Positions 7,509 to 18,855 of a stretch of DNA of 43,981 nucleotides are shown in pieces. A model generated the notes under the pieces. The model saw nothing but the letters and a program-made list of their open reading frames with translations, was not told the origin of the DNA and did not search any database. The first letter of the stretch is position 1, and each line of letters starts with the position of its first letter. The DNA is taken from contig CACEWE010000011.1 of NCBI GenBank assembly GCA_902563055.1, positions 1 to 43,981 of the forward strand. Reading direction: 5' to 3'. The position numbers were made by a program, and so were the translations under genes. Origin of the DNA: an uncultured Gammaproteobacteria bacterium. GTDB lineage: Bacteria; Pseudomonadota; Gammaproteobacteria; Francisellales; CACEW01.

Positions 7509-8591
7509 ATGACAATGTTATTTAGCATATTTAGCAGTGCAACCCAAGAGCAGAGATTATATCATGCACGAAAAAATTTGCTTGATAAGCACGAACTATT
7601 TAACATCCCAAACCGGGCCAGCCTAAAGCGCATGAAAAAAAAGAAAAAAGAAACAGAATATACGCCCGATGAAGCCTTTGAAGAAGTCCTTTTTGAACAC
7701 TTTATTAAATATGCACATACTAGTGATATTATGGATAGTAAAACGATTGAAAAAGCAAAAAATGCTTTTGATTTTATATGCTACATTAACATATATAACA
7801 TAAGTGATCCTGAAAGTTTACAATCATACAAAAAAGCTCAGGATTTACTCAAAACCACCGCAATACTCCTTGAAAACTCTTATTTGATATCCTCTGAGGA
7901 AATAAAGAAAAGCTACATGAATCTTCAAATAAAACACCGAGGAACAATAATGAATTCAGAAGCAATGGATAAGGCCTTGCAAGAAAAACTAAAACCATAT
8001 AACAAGTTTAAAGCCAAAACACTTATAAATATAAAAATCTGTACCCTTATATTTTCTTTTCTACTTACTTGTATTATCGACCCCTGCAATGCAAAGAAGT
8101 GTATCCTATTTTATACTTTAAGCATAATAGCTGCTCTTACCATACCCCACCTTATCTACCCCAAAGCCTATCAGGCATTAATTAGACAATCGCTTCCACT
8201 CATAATGGAAATCCATACTTTAGCTACTGTTATAAACCAACAAATGATAACTATATTTCTACCAAGCCTCTCTAGCATAAACAATAGATACCTTTATAAT
8301 GGGCTGTTATTATCCTTTGAAATAACAAAAGACCCCGAGAAATTAAACTACTTGATACCTCAAACTGGATCGAAAAAAAAATATGTTAAAATACTGTATC
8401 TCGCTTGGTTCATAACAAGCTTCGACCATAGCTCATTCCAAAATACACTCGCATGGCTGATGCTTTCAAAAATGAACTTCATAGCCATATTATTATATTC
8501 TTTATGGCAAAAATATGCATACGGCGATGAGATGCCCTGGCTAGAGCCATGTGAGAGCCAAAATGCTATCCAAGCACCCAGTCATCCATAA
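7509..8591 (+). CDS. unrecognised 360-aa protein with membrane segments
   Basis: I do not recognise this protein. The first ~165 residues are hydrophilic and very Lys-rich, including the basic cluster KRMKKKKKE near residue 42. They are followed by two adjacent hydrophobic segments at about 172-190 (ICTLIFSFLLTCIID) and 197-217 (CILFYTLSIIAALTIPHLIY), and weaker ones at about 298-306 and 325-336. The C-terminus is short and polar. This suggests a cytosolic N-terminal domain and a membrane hairpin. The start is uncertain: ATG at 7509 and ATG at 7515 are both possible and neither has a good ribosome binding site. The gene is isolated and convergent with orn. It sits in an island next to a pseudogene fragment and is more AT-rich than the flanking housekeeping genes, which is consistent with lineage-specific or acquired DNA. 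Confidence 0.6.
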   Translation: MTMLFSIFSSATQEQRLYHARKNLLDKHELFNIPNRASLKRMKKKKKETEYTPDEAFEEVLFEHFIKYAHTSDIMDSKTIEKAKNAFDFICYINIYNISDPESLQSYKKAQDLLKTTAILLENSYLISSEEIKKSYMNLQIKHRGTIMNSEAMDKALQEKLKPYNKFKAKTLINIKICTLIFSFLLTCIIDPCNAKKCILFYTLSIIAALTIPHLIYPKAYQALIRQSLPLIMEIHTLATVINQQMITIFLPSLSSINNRYLYNGLLLSFEITKDPEKLNYLIPQTGSKKKYVKILYLAWFITSFDHSSFQNTLAWLMLSKMNFIAILLYSLWQKYAYGDEMPWLEPCESQNAIQAPSHP

Positions 8592-8622
8592 CAGGCATAA
8601 ATAAAAAGCAATCTTAATAGTT

Positions 8623-9162
8623 TTATCCAGCTATAGCTTGACGATAATATTTTAACTCCGCAATAGATTCATAGACGTCATCTAAAGCACGATGCGACCC
8701 TTTTTTACTAAAACCTGCATAAAGCGCTGGATACCACCTTTTAGCAAGCTCCTTTATGGTACTAACATCAATATTGCGGTAATGAAAAAATGCTGCAAGC
8801 TCGGGCATATATGCCGCAAGAAAACGTCGATCCTGCCAAATACTATTGCCACATAGCGGCAAAGTTTTTGGCTTAATATTCAGGCTTTTAAGAAAATCTA
8901 AAACTTTTTGCTCAGCCTGTGCATTGCTTACGCTTGATTGCTGAACGCGAGAAATTAAACCGGTCTCTTTATGCGTGGTTTGATTCCAATCATCCATTTG
9001 ATCTAAAAACGCCTGATCTTGATAAATAGCAATATTAGGCCCCTCTGCCACCACCTCAAGGTTTGCATCGGTCACAAGCACTGCAATTTCAATGATTCTG
9101 TTAGACTCAAGCTCTAATCCGGTCATTTCCAGATCAAGCCAAACCATATGCTGGTCTGACAT
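8623..9162 (-). CDS. orn: oligoribonuclease
   Basis: Orn is a DEDDh 3'-5' exonuclease that degrades RNA fragments of two to five nucleotides, and the dinucleotide pGpG from cyclic-di-GMP turnover, in the cytosol. The acidic motifs are clear: VWLDLEMTGL at the start (Asp and Glu ligands), the NSIWQDRRFL segment in the middle, and HRALDDVYESI (His and Asp) near the end. The length of 179 aa is typical. Its ATG overlaps the atpC stop in TAATG, so it is translationally coupled to, and presumably transcribed with, the ATP synthase operon. That is an unusual place for orn in my experience. The next gene on its 3' side is convergent. Confidence 0.95.
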   Translation of the reverse strand: MSDQHMVWLDLEMTGLELESNRIIEIAVLVTDANLEVVAEGPNIAIYQDQAFLDQMDDWNQTTHKETGLISRVQQSSVSNAQAEQKVLDFLKSLNIKPKTLPLCGNSIWQDRRFLAAYMPELAAFFHYRNIDVSTIKELAKRWYPALYAGFSKKGSHRALDDVYESIAELKYYRQAIAG

Positions 9163-9599
9163 TAGTGCGTTCTGCCTTTACGCAAGCGAACAATTTCAAG
9201 AACCCTAAGCTTCGCCATCGCCTCAGCCAGATCCATCTGTGCTTCACGATACTCATCAGAGCCTGCCTTACGCGCCGCAAGCATTTTCTCAGCCTCTTCC
9301 TTGGCTTTCTTCGCTAAAGTCTCATTCACATCCACTGGACGCTCAATTTGATCAGCAAGAATGGTAACCTGACTAGGCTGTACCTCTAAGATACCACCTG
9401 AAACATACAATAGCTCTTCCTCGCCATCTGGCTTTTCAACCCGAACCGCACCTGGAGCAATGCTGGTAAGCAACTGCAAATGACCCGGTGCTATACCAAT
9501 GTCACCATCAGCACCCTTGGCATAAAACATCGTTGCCTTACCATTGTAAATTTCACCTTCGTGCGATACGATCGACACCTGCATTGTTTTTTGCGCCAT
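9162..9599 (-). CDS. atpC: ATP synthase F1 epsilon subunit
   Basis: Epsilon belongs to the central stalk of F1 and can inhibit ATP hydrolysis through its C-terminal helices. The 145-aa protein has the N-terminal beta-sandwich (QVSIVSHEGEIYNGKA; GDIGIAPGHLQLLTSI; LYVSGGILEVQPSQVTILAD) followed by an Ala/Glu/Lys-rich helical hairpin (residues ~90-135) ending in LRKGRTH. It lies 10 bases after atpD and overlaps orn by one base. Confidence 0.96.
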   Translation of the reverse strand: MAQKTMQVSIVSHEGEIYNGKATMFYAKGADGDIGIAPGHLQLLTSIAPGAVRVEKPDGEEELLYVSGGILEVQPSQVTILADQIERPVDVNETLAKKAKEEAEKMLAARKAGSDEYREAQMDLAEAMAKLRVLEIVRLRKGRTH

Positions 9600-9609
9600 G
9601 TCCCCTTCC

Positions 9610-11043
<1,434 letters not shown>

Positions 11044-11065
11044 TTATCTATTAAACTAAAATTTT

Positions 11066-11938
11066 TTATTCGTCTAATGCATCCGCACCAGAAACAATCT
11101 CCGAAAGCTCTCTGGTAATTGCAGCCTGACGCGCTTTGTTATACTGTAATTGTAAATCTCCAATAACCTCTTGGGCATTGTCCGAAGCATTTTTCATCGC
11201 CATCATTCTGGCCGCTTGCTCACAAGCAATGTTTTCAACAACCGCTTCGTATACCACATATTCTACATAACGAACTAAAAGCATATCTAACAAGCTTTTA
11301 GCATCTGGCTCGTAAATATAATCCCAATGGTGCTTGGCTACATCGGTATCTTCATCTAACTCTAAAGGCAATAACTGAACCTTTTTGGGCTTTTGTGAAA
11401 TAGCACTTGCAAATTCATTATGAAAAAGATAAAGGGCATCAATTTTACCCTCACTATAAGCATCAAGCATAACCTGAACCGAACCAATAACATCAGCAGA
11501 ACCTGGCGCATCACCAAGTTTGTTTACATAAGAAACCATATTGATGGTTTTTACGCGTTTTAGAAAATGCTCTGCCTTTTGACCAATAACCGCTGAATCA
11601 ATGCCATAGCCATCTTCAACCCAAGCACTTGATGCATTAAGCACCTCTTTGAAAAGATTGATGTTTAAACCACCACATAAACCGCGGTCACTAGAAACGA
11701 CAATAATGCCAACACGCTTAATTGGACGCTGCTGCATAAAAGGATGCTTGTATTCGCTTCTAGCATGCGCTAAATGATGAATCACTTCCTGAATATGACG
11801 AGCGTAAGGAACGGCCGCATCCATGCGATCTCGCGCCTTACGCATTTTACTAGCGGCAATCATCTCCATTGCGCTGGTAATCTTCTTGGTACTTTGTACG
11901 CTGGCAATGCGCGTACGGATCTCTTTTGCTGTAGCCAT
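11066..11938 (-). CDS. atpG: ATP synthase F1 gamma subunit
   Basis: Gamma is the rotating shaft inside the alpha3-beta3 ring. The 290-aa protein has the diagnostic N-terminal helix ([31 protein letters not shown]), seen here in pieces as [15 protein letters not shown] and [13 protein letters not shown]. It also has the conserved [13 protein letters not shown], and the C-terminal helix with [11 protein letters not shown] followed by [23 protein letters not shown]. Length and motifs are ordinary. The gap to atpA is six bases. Confidence 0.96.
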   Translation of the reverse strand: MATAKEIRTRIASVQSTKKITSAMEMIAASKMRKARDRMDAAVPYARHIQEVIHHLAHARSEYKHPFMQQRPIKRVGIIVVSSDRGLCGGLNINLFKEVLNASSAWVEDGYGIDSAVIGQKAEHFLKRVKTINMVSYVNKLGDAPGSADVIGSVQVMLDAYSEGKIDALYLFHNEFASAISQKPKKVQLLPLELDEDTDVAKHHWDYIYEPDAKSLLDMLLVRYVEYVVYEAVVENIACEQAARMMAMKNASDNAQEVIGDLQLQYNKARQAAITRELSEIVSGADALDE

Positions 11939-11944
11939 AAATGT

Positions 11945-13492
11945 TTACCAAGTTTGTAGTTGTTTAAAGGAATCAAGCGCGCTTGCTAAACGTTCTTGAA
12001 TTTTATCGTTATAATCGCCTGTTTCATCGATTTCAGCCATTAATTTAGCTTCGTTTTGTTGCATATAATCAAACAAAGCCGCTTCAAAACGATTGATTTC
12101 TTCAAGCTGAACATCATCTAAATAACCCTTTTCAGCAGCAAATAAACTCACCGCCATTTGGGAAGTGGTACGCGGAGAATATTGCTTTTGCTTCATAAGC
12201 TCTGTTAAGCGCTGACCATGCTCAAGTTGCTTACGCGTTACATCATCAAGATCCGATGCAAACTGAGAGAAAGCTTCAAGCTCACGATACTGCGCTAGTG
12301 CTAATTTCACACCACCACCGAGTTTTTTAATGATTTTCGTTTGCGCTGCACCACCAACTCGAGAGACCGACGCCCCTGCACTCATTGCAGGACGAATACC
12401 AGAGTTGAAAAGATCAGTTTCTAAGAAGATCTGACCATCTGTAATAGAAATTACGTTGGTTGGTACAAAAGCTGAGATATCACCAGCCTGGGTTTCAATG
12501 ATAGGTAAGGCTGTTAAGGAACCTGTTTGGCCTTTTACTTTACCCTTAGTGCATTTTTCAACATATTCAGCACTCACACGTGATGCACGTTCTAATAAAC
12601 GAGAATGCAAATAAAATACATCACCAGGATATGCCTCACGCCCAGGTGGACGACGTAATAATAAGGAGATCTGACGATAGGCCCAAGCTTGCTTGGTTAA
12701 ATCATCATAAATGATAAGGGCATCTTCTCCCTTATCACGGAAGTATTCACCCATCGCACAACCAGCGTATGGCGCTAAATATTGCATAGCTGCAGCATCA
12801 GAAGCATTGGCTGCAACAATAATAGTGTGCTTAAGCGCATCATGTTCTTGCAATTTACGAACCACATTGGCAACCGATGAAGCCTTTTGACCAACAGCAA
12901 CATAAATACACTTAACACCAGTGTCTTTTTGATTAATGATGGCGTCTAAGGCAATAGCGGTCTTACCTGTTTGTCTATCACCAATAATAAGCTCCCTTTG
13001 GCCACGACCAACTGGAACAGTGGAATCTACAAAGGTAATACCAGTAGCTAACGGCTGCGATACACTTTGACGTGCAATAACCCCTGGAGCAATAGCCTCA
13101 ACCGGCATGGATTTCTTCGCGCCAACTTTCCCTTTTCCGTCAATAGGATTACCAAGGGTATCAACCACACGACCAAGTAAAGCTTCACCAACAGGAACCT
13201 GAAGAATTTTTTCTGTACGGTAAACTTTTTGACCTTCGGCAATTTGATCACAGTGACCTAAAACCACCGCACCAACACTGTCTTGCTCTAAGTTAAGCGC
13301 CAAGGCATAACCGCCATCAGCAAGCTTAATCATCTCGCCGTAACATACATCACTTAAACCATGAATTTTTAAAACCCCGTCTCGTAAACTAATGATAGTT
13401 CCTTCATTTTGCTCACTAGTTGTGGTTTCAAATGATTGAAGTTTGTCTTTTATAATTTGAGCAATTTCTGTTGCTGTTGCAGAATTAGACAT
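11945..13492 (-). CDS. atpA: ATP synthase F1 alpha subunit
   Basis: Alpha forms the non-catalytic nucleotide sites of the F1 hexamer. The P-loop [11 protein letters not shown], the [20 protein letters not shown] region, and the [20 protein letters not shown] and [20 protein letters not shown] segments are all present in order. The length of 515 aa is normal. It begins 12 bases after atpH. Nothing is missing or altered. Confidence 0.97.
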   Translation of the reverse strand: MSNSATATEIAQIIKDKLQSFETTTSEQNEGTIISLRDGVLKIHGLSDVCYGEMIKLADGGYALALNLEQDSVGAVVLGHCDQIAEGQKVYRTEKILQVPVGEALLGRVVDTLGNPIDGKGKVGAKKSMPVEAIAPGVIARQSVSQPLATGITFVDSTVPVGRGQRELIIGDRQTGKTAIALDAIINQKDTGVKCIYVAVGQKASSVANVVRKLQEHDALKHTIIVAANASDAAAMQYLAPYAGCAMGEYFRDKGEDALIIYDDLTKQAWAYRQISLLLRRPPGREAYPGDVFYLHSRLLERASRVSAEYVEKCTKGKVKGQTGSLTALPIIETQAGDISAFVPTNVISITDGQIFLETDLFNSGIRPAMSAGASVSRVGGAAQTKIIKKLGGGVKLALAQYRELEAFSQFASDLDDVTRKQLEHGQRLTELMKQKQYSPRTTSQMAVSLFAAEKGYLDDVQLEEINRFEAALFDYMQQNEAKLMAEIDETGDYNDKIQERLASALDSFKQLQTW

Positions 13493-13504
13493 GCTATTTT
13501 TCCT

Positions 13505-14035
13505 CTATTGTTTTAAATGTTCTCGTAAACGTTGTAATTGGCCCTTTAAGGAGCCGTCGATAACTTTATCACCCATGCGTATGAGCATTCCACCAATTAA
13601 GCTTGGGTCTTCACTGGTTTCAACTTCTACAAATTTATGAGTTTGATTGGTTAAGGCAGACTTAATCGCTTCTAAATCCTTTTTAGCTAAAGGCTTAGCA
13701 GAGCAGATATTAACTTTTACCGCTTGCTTGTCTTCGTTAAAAAGCGTCTCAAAGCAACTTGCAATCGTCTTGCATATGTTTAAGCGCTTATTGCTAACTA
13801 AAAGACGAACTAAATTGGCTTGCTCAGGTATAATGTCCTGCTTAAAAGCCGCAATAATTGTGTCGGCCAAAGTCTCACCAGATAGTTCTGGGTGAGATAT
13901 GATGCCTTTACACTCCGCTACTACATCCGCCAAGGTCGCCAGAAAGTCATTCCAGTGATACAAGGAATCTTGCGCTTTGGCTAATTCGAAAATTGCAGTA
14001 GCGTACGGTTTGGCAATGGAGTAATGTATTGACAT
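13505..14035 (-). CDS. atpH: ATP synthase F1 delta subunit
   Basis: Delta joins the top of F1 to the peripheral stalk. The 176-aa protein starts with the usual IAKPYATAIFELAKAQ, has an all-helical N-terminal domain, and ends with the conserved DPSLIGGMLIRMGDKVIDGSLKGQLQRL. Low conservation in the middle is normal for this subunit. It is three bases from atpF. Confidence 0.94.
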   Translation of the reverse strand: MSIHYSIAKPYATAIFELAKAQDSLYHWNDFLATLADVVAECKGIISHPELSGETLADTIIAAFKQDIIPEQANLVRLLVSNKRLNICKTIASCFETLFNEDKQAVKVNICSAKPLAKKDLEAIKSALTNQTHKFVEVETSEDPSLIGGMLIRMGDKVIDGSLKGQLQRLREHLKQ

Positions 14036-14038
14036 TGT

Positions 14039-14518
14039 TTAGGCACCTTGCAGTTGATCAACCATATTACGAACCAACTTTTCATTAGCCGCATCGCTTA
14101 CATTTTCAGTTAGTAGACACTCTGTACCTTTCAGTACCAAGTCTACCACTTCAGCGCGGAGTTGATCTTTTACTTTTTGTTTGTTTTGCTTGATTTCATC
14201 CTCAGCCGCAAGCTTCATGCGCTGCGCAATTTGCTGTGCTTCTTCACGCGCTTGCTCTTCGATAGAAGATGCACGCTGATTGGACTGTTCAATAATACTA
14301 GTAGCTTGAGCTTTAGCTTCATTGACAATTTCAATCGCTTTGTGCTGCGCGACTTCAAGATCATGCTTACCTCGTTTAGCAGCTGCTAAACCATCAGCAA
14401 TACGTGCTCTACGCTCTTCCATCGCCTTAAGTATCGGCGGCCAAACAAATTTCATGGTCAAACCGATAAAAATCAGAAATACCAAAATTTGAAAAAACAA
14501 AGTTGCATTTATATCCAT
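14039..14518 (-). CDS. atpF: ATP synthase F0 b subunit
   Basis: The b subunit forms the peripheral stalk as a dimer. The 159-aa protein has a single N-terminal membrane segment ([19 protein letters not shown]), then [26 protein letters not shown], and a long charged coiled coil rich in Glu, Ala, Lys and Gln. This is the usual architecture. The gap to atpE is 29 bases. Confidence 0.95.
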   Translation of the reverse strand: MDINATLFFQILVFLIFIGLTMKFVWPPILKAMEERRARIADGLAAAKRGKHDLEVAQHKAIEIVNEAKAQATSIIEQSNQRASSIEEQAREEAQQIAQRMKLAAEDEIKQNKQKVKDQLRAEVVDLVLKGTECLLTENVSDAANEKLVRNMVDQLQGA

Positions 14519-14547
14519 GCTAACAAACCTCTTTTAATTGTTAAATA

Positions 14548-14865
<318 letters not shown>

Positions 14866-14898
14866 TTAAATAAAACTTACTTTTAATTGAAGTAAGGG

Positions 14899-15663
14899 TT
14901 AATGTGCCGATTTTGCCATGTTCAAGTAAACAACCGTTAGCATCATAAACACAAAAGCTTGTATCGTAATGACCAAAATATGCAGGATAGACCACATTAA
15001 CCCTAAGGTTATGTGGGCGTACCATGGCGTTATGGCAATTAAGATAAATACAATTTCACTAGCAAACATATTACCAAATAGTCGCAAGGACAATGATAAT
15101 GGTTTTACCACCTCTTCAATTAAACGAAAAATAAAGTTGATTGGAAACAACCATGGCCCAAACGGCGCACAGAACATTTCTTTCAACAAACCAAACAAGC
15201 CTTTATAGCGCAAGTTAAAAAAGATAATTAATACAAAAACCGATAAAGACAAAGCAAAAGTCAAAGAAGGATCCGCCGTTGGCACTGCTTTAAAATGCTC
15301 CACACCAAATAACTTCAACACCTGCGGTAATAAATCAACCGGAATAAGGTCCATAAAGTTCATAAAGAAAACCCAAATAAAGATGGTCATTGCCAATGGC
15401 GCTACAAAATGTATTTTACCGTGATAGGTTTCCTTTACGGTGTTTTCAATAAACTCAACAATCATCTCAATGGCGTTTTGCCATTTACTTGGCGCCTCAA
15501 CTGTTGCTGTTCTTGCAACAAGAGCCATAAAGCCAAGCGCTATAAAACCAAGGATTACAGAGATAATCATGGTATCAAGATTAAAGGTCCAAAAAGGATG
15601 CGCGCCTGCACTAAAGCCTAAATGATGTAAATGATGATCGATATATTCGCCCGTCGTGACCAA
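14899..15663 (-). CDS. atpB: ATP synthase F0 a subunit (TTG start)
   Basis: The a subunit forms the proton half-channels beside the c ring. The key arginine lies in LSLSLRLFGNMFASEIV, and the C-terminal helix ILVITIQAFVFMMLTVVYL is typical. The 254-aa length fits. The start appears to be TTG at 15663: the encoded GEYIDHHLHHLGF matches the usual beginning of the subunit, no in-frame ATG lies nearby upstream, and GAAGGA lies about eight bases before the TTG. The gap to atpI is 13 bases, and 51 bases separate it from atpE. Confidence 0.95.
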   Translation of the reverse strand: MVTTGEYIDHHLHHLGFSAGAHPFWTFNLDTMIISVILGFIALGFMALVARTATVEAPSKWQNAIEMIVEFIENTVKETYHGKIHFVAPLAMTIFIWVFFMNFMDLIPVDLLPQVLKLFGVEHFKAVPTADPSLTFALSLSVFVLIIFFNLRYKGLFGLLKEMFCAPFGPWLFPINFIFRLIEEVVKPLSLSLRLFGNMFASEIVFILIAITPWYAHITLGLMWSILHILVITIQAFVFMMLTVVYLNMAKSAH

Positions 15664-15676
15664 TTCTCTAATCCTT

Positions 15677-16048
15677 CTATCGTTTGTATAATATCCAAGC
15701 CGCAGCTATTACGCCTAGCTGCACTGCTATAACCCCACACAAGAATGCCAACCAGTTTACATGATTGAGCTTAGCAACTACTAAAACAGCCAAAGCTAAC
15801 ACCAACCATTTAACCATCATCCCCGCAAACATCGACCCTGCCACCTTTTGCGCTTGGTTTTTGCCCACCCTAAGCATGACTAAAACCATTGCAAAATTGG
15901 CAACACTCATCGCAAGCACTCCCTCTAAAGCAGAGTAAGCAAAATAACCATCAAGTATAAGCCAGCTAAGCAAAGAAAAAACCAAGCCAACCAAAAGTTG
16001 CACCCAAACCTGCTTGAGCACTTTATCTTGACTTTTTCGCCATAACAT
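15677..16048 (-). CDS. atpI: ATP synthase assembly protein AtpI
   Basis: AtpI is a small four-helix membrane protein that helps c-ring assembly or stability and is usually the first gene of proteobacterial atp operons. The 123-aa protein (MLWRKSQDKVLKQVW) has four hydrophobic segments and the usual length. The frame is open to 16219, but I use the ATG at 16048. AGGA lies seven bases upstream, homologues begin near this point, and the extra residues would run back through the promoter. It is first in the order atpI-B-E-F-H-A-G-D-C-orn. Confidence 0.88.
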   Translation of the reverse strand: MLWRKSQDKVLKQVWVQLLVGLVFSLLSWLILDGYFAYSALEGVLAMSVANFAMVLVMLRVGKNQAQKVAGSMFAGMMVKWLVLALAVLVVAKLNHVNWLAFLCGVIAVQLGVIAAAWILYKR

Positions 16049-16099
16049 AGTTGTTTCCTGAAGGTTATTTTTCATGCAAGGCATGATCAATTCGGCCAG

Positions 16100-16128
16100 A
16101 GTATACCTGCCTTTATTGCCATTTACAA
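16100..16128 (-). promoter_or_regulatory. promoter of the atp operon
   Basis: On the minus strand TTGTAA (16128-16123) and TATACT (16105-16100) are 17 bases apart, which gives a leader of about 45 bases before the atpI ATG at 16048. A second possible pair, TTGATA (16140-16135) with AATAAA (16117-16112), also has a 17-base spacer but a poorer -10. The region is divergent from the metK promoter. Confidence 0.5.
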
Positions 16129-16266
16129 GCTTTTTATCAAAGCTGTGTTTAATTTTAGTACAAGATAAAAAACCACCCGTAATTTTGCTTTCTTCACAAG
16201 CAGTATTTTTTTTCGACATTTTTAACTCTGCCAGTATATATTTCTCTATATTTTAAGCATAGGCCG

Positions 16267-16275
16267 TGCTATAAT
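16267..16275 (+). promoter_or_regulatory. extended -10 promoter of the metK operon
   Basis: TGC-TATAAT at 16267-16275 is a perfect extended -10 element. The -35 position (about 16247-16252) is a weak match, as is common for extended -10 promoters. The leader to the metK ATG at 16319 is only about 37 bases, too short for a SAM riboswitch. AAGGA precedes the ATG by nine bases. Confidence 0.55.
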
Positions 16276-16318
16276 CGCGGCGCGCAATTTGACATAAAAT
16301 ATTTAAGGAAACGTATTT

Positions 16319-17497
16319 ATGAGCTACTTATTTACCTCTGAATCGGTTTCTGAGGGGCATCCAGACAAAATGGCAGATCAAATTTCTGATGCCGTTTTAG
16401 ATGCCATATTACAAAAAGATCCTGATGCCAGGGTGGCTTGTGAATGTTTGGTAAAAACAGGTCTTGCCTTAGTTGCAGGTGAAATCACGACGAACACCTG
16501 GGTTGATATTGAAAACTTAGTCCGTGATGTTATTGTTGATATTGGCTACACTTCCTCAGAAATGGGCTTTGACGGCAAATCTTGCTCAGTTCTAAACGCT
16601 ATAGGTAAGCAATCTTTTGATATTGCCCAGGGTGTCGACGGCCATCGCAGCGGCATAGGCGCAGGAGACCAAGGCATTATGTTTGGTTATGCCTGCAACG
16701 AAACTGATACGCTTATGCCCGCCCCCATTACCCTGGCGCATCGCTTAACCAAGCGCTTAGCACATCTTCGTAAAGACCAAGTTTTATCATGGCTTAGGCC
16801 TGATGCTAAAAGCCAAGTAACCTTGCACTATGAAGACAATAAACCTGTAGCGGTAGATACGGTTGTTATATCCACCCAGCATGATGAAACCATTAGCCAA
16901 GAAGATCTCAAGCAAGCGGTGATGGAAGAAGTTATCAAACCGGTTATGCCTAAAGCATGGCTTAGTGCTGATACCAAATATTTTATCAACCCAACAGGCC
17001 GTTTTGTTGTTGGTGGACCTCAAGGCGACTGCGGACTAACCGGGCGTAAAATCATTGTTGATACCTATGGTGGCGCTGCCCATCATGGTGGTGGGGCCTT
17101 CTCTGGAAAGGATCCTTCTAAAGTTGATCGCTCTGCAGCGTATATGGCACGCTATATTGCTAAAAACCTAGTTGCTGCAGGAGTTGCAGATCGCTTGGAA
17201 ATTCAACTCTCTTATGCCATTGGCGTAATGGAGCCTACTTCGATCTTTATCAACACCTACAATACCCACCGTATTCCAAAGGCCGACATTATTGCGCTCA
17301 TCAAAGAACATTTTGATATGACTCCAAGTGGCATTATTGATCACCTTAAACTTTTAGAGCCCGTGTATCGTCAAACTGCAAGTTACGGGCACTTTGGTCG
17401 AAACGACTTGAATCTTAGCTGGGAACAATGTGATAAAGCTTCTATGCTTGCAGATATCACCCAATGCTCTCCTTTAACTTCTCAAATCAAGGACTAA
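16319..17497 (+). CDS. metK: S-adenosylmethionine synthetase
   Basis: MetK makes S-adenosylmethionine from methionine and ATP in the cytosol. Diagnostic motifs are intact: [19 protein letters not shown] at the N-terminus, [12 protein letters not shown] (hexapeptide motif) around residue 115, and [19 protein letters not shown] around residue 258. The length of 392 aa is normal. It is the first gene of a plus-strand run and is three bases from ahcY. Pairing with ahcY puts SAM formation and SAH removal in one transcription unit, an arrangement I also associate with Coxiella. Confidence 0.97.
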   Translation: MSYLFTSESVSEGHPDKMADQISDAVLDAILQKDPDARVACECLVKTGLALVAGEITTNTWVDIENLVRDVIVDIGYTSSEMGFDGKSCSVLNAIGKQSFDIAQGVDGHRSGIGAGDQGIMFGYACNETDTLMPAPITLAHRLTKRLAHLRKDQVLSWLRPDAKSQVTLHYEDNKPVAVDTVVISTQHDETISQEDLKQAVMEEVIKPVMPKAWLSADTKYFINPTGRFVVGGPQGDCGLTGRKIIVDTYGGAAHHGGGAFSGKDPSKVDRSAAYMARYIAKNLVAAGVADRLEIQLSYAIGVMEPTSIFINTYNTHRIPKADIIALIKEHFDMTPSGIIDHLKLLEPVYRQTASYGHFGRNDLNLSWEQCDKASMLADITQCSPLTSQIKD

Positions 17498-17500
17498 ACC

Positions 17501-18832
17501 ATGAATCAAGTACTAGAAAAACTCCAAACTCAAAATCAAACTAACTTTAACGATTATAAGATCACCGATATGAGCCTTGCCGCATGGGGCCATAAAGAAA
17601 TTGCTATTGCCCAAAGTGAAATGCCTGGTATGATGGCCTTAGTTGCTGAATATAAAGACAGCCAACCCTTAAAAGGTGCGCGTATTGCAGGCTGTTTACA
17701 CATGACCATTCAAACAGCAGTACTGATTGAAACTCTCTGCGCCTTAGGCGCCGAGGTGCGTTGGTCTTCTTGTAATATTTTCTCAACCCAAGACCATGCT
17801 GCTGCAGCTATTGCCGATCAAAATATTCCGGTTTTTGCATGGAAAGGTGAAACCGAAGAAGAAGCTATGTGGTGTATTGAGCAAACCGTTATTGGTAAAG
17901 ATGGCTGGCGCCCAAACATGATACTAGACGACGGCGGCGATTTAACCGCTTATGTACATGAGCAATGCCCTGATCTTCTTGAAGACATTAGAGGTTTAAG
18001 CGAAGAGACTACCACTGGTGTTCTTAGACTTTATGAAATGCAAAAAAATGGCACCTTAAAAATGCCTGCAATGAACGTCAACGATTCAGTAACTAAATCT
18101 AAATTTGACAACCTCTATGGTGTACGTGAATCTTTGCTTGATGGCATTAAGCGCGCAACCGATGTAATGATTGCTGGTAAAACCTGTGTGGTGCTGGGTT
18201 ATGGCGACGTAGGCAAGGGCTCAGCAAAGGCCTTAGCGGGTATGGGCGCAAAAGTTATTGTTACTGAAATTGATCCTATTTGTGCCATGCAAGCGACCTT
18301 AGAGGGCTTTGAGGTCTCAAGATTAGAAGATGTGGTTGCCGATGCTGATTTATTTGTCACCACCACTGGTAACTTCCATGTCATTGATCATGAGCATCTT
18401 ATTAAAATGAAACACCAAGCGATTGTTTGTAATATTGGCCATTTTGACAATGAAATTAATATTGCCTCCTTACGCGAATACAAGTGGGAAAACATTAAGC
18501 CACAGGTTGACCATGTTATCTTACCAAATGGCAACCGCATCATCGTTTTAGCTGAAGGTCGATTGGTTAATTTAGGGTGTGCCACAGGCCATCCAAGCTT
18601 TGTAATGTCGCACTCTTTTACCAACCAAGTTCTTGCTCAAATTGAGCTCTGGCAGCATCATCAAGATTACAAAAATGAAGTGTATGTTTTACCAAAACAC
18701 TTGGATGAAAAAGTAGCACGATTACATCTTGAGCGTGTAGGAGCTAAATTAACCGAGCTGACTCCAGAACAAGCCCAATATATTAACGTTCCACAACAAG
18801 GACCATACAAACCAGAGTACTATCGGTACTAA
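17501..18832 (+). CDS. ahcY: S-adenosylhomocysteine hydrolase (adenosylhomocysteinase)
   Basis: AhcY uses tightly bound NAD to split S-adenosylhomocysteine into adenosine and homocysteine, which relieves product inhibition of methyltransferases. Visible are the substrate-domain segments [20 protein letters not shown] and [15 protein letters not shown], the NAD-binding [20 protein letters not shown], and the terminal KPEYYRY that closes over the partner's NAD site. The length of 443 aa is ordinary. The start has AAGGAC six bases upstream, and 23 bases separate the gene from aspS. An SAH hydrolase means this organism need not use the Pfs/LuxS route. Confidence 0.97.
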   Translation: MNQVLEKLQTQNQTNFNDYKITDMSLAAWGHKEIAIAQSEMPGMMALVAEYKDSQPLKGARIAGCLHMTIQTAVLIETLCALGAEVRWSSCNIFSTQDHAAAAIADQNIPVFAWKGETEEEAMWCIEQTVIGKDGWRPNMILDDGGDLTAYVHEQCPDLLEDIRGLSEETTTGVLRLYEMQKNGTLKMPAMNVNDSVTKSKFDNLYGVRESLLDGIKRATDVMIAGKTCVVLGYGDVGKGSAKALAGMGAKVIVTEIDPICAMQATLEGFEVSRLEDVVADADLFVTTTGNFHVIDHEHLIKMKHQAIVCNIGHFDNEINIASLREYKWENIKPQVDHVILPNGNRIIVLAEGRLVNLGCATGHPSFVMSHSFTNQVLAQIELWQHHQDYKNEVYVLPKHLDEKVARLHLERVGAKLTELTPEQAQYINVPQQGPYKPEYYRY

Positions 18833-18855
18833 AGAAACAAAAAAAAGGAAATATT

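Noticed and set aside
16049..16219. N-terminal extension of AtpI beginning MSKKNTACEESK
   Set aside because: It would run through the likely promoter; the ATG at 16048 has a good Shine-Dalgarno and gives the normal family length.
16276..16318. SAM riboswitch before metK
   Set aside because: The leader after the extended -10 is only about 37 bases and shows no helix pattern of a known SAM riboswitch.
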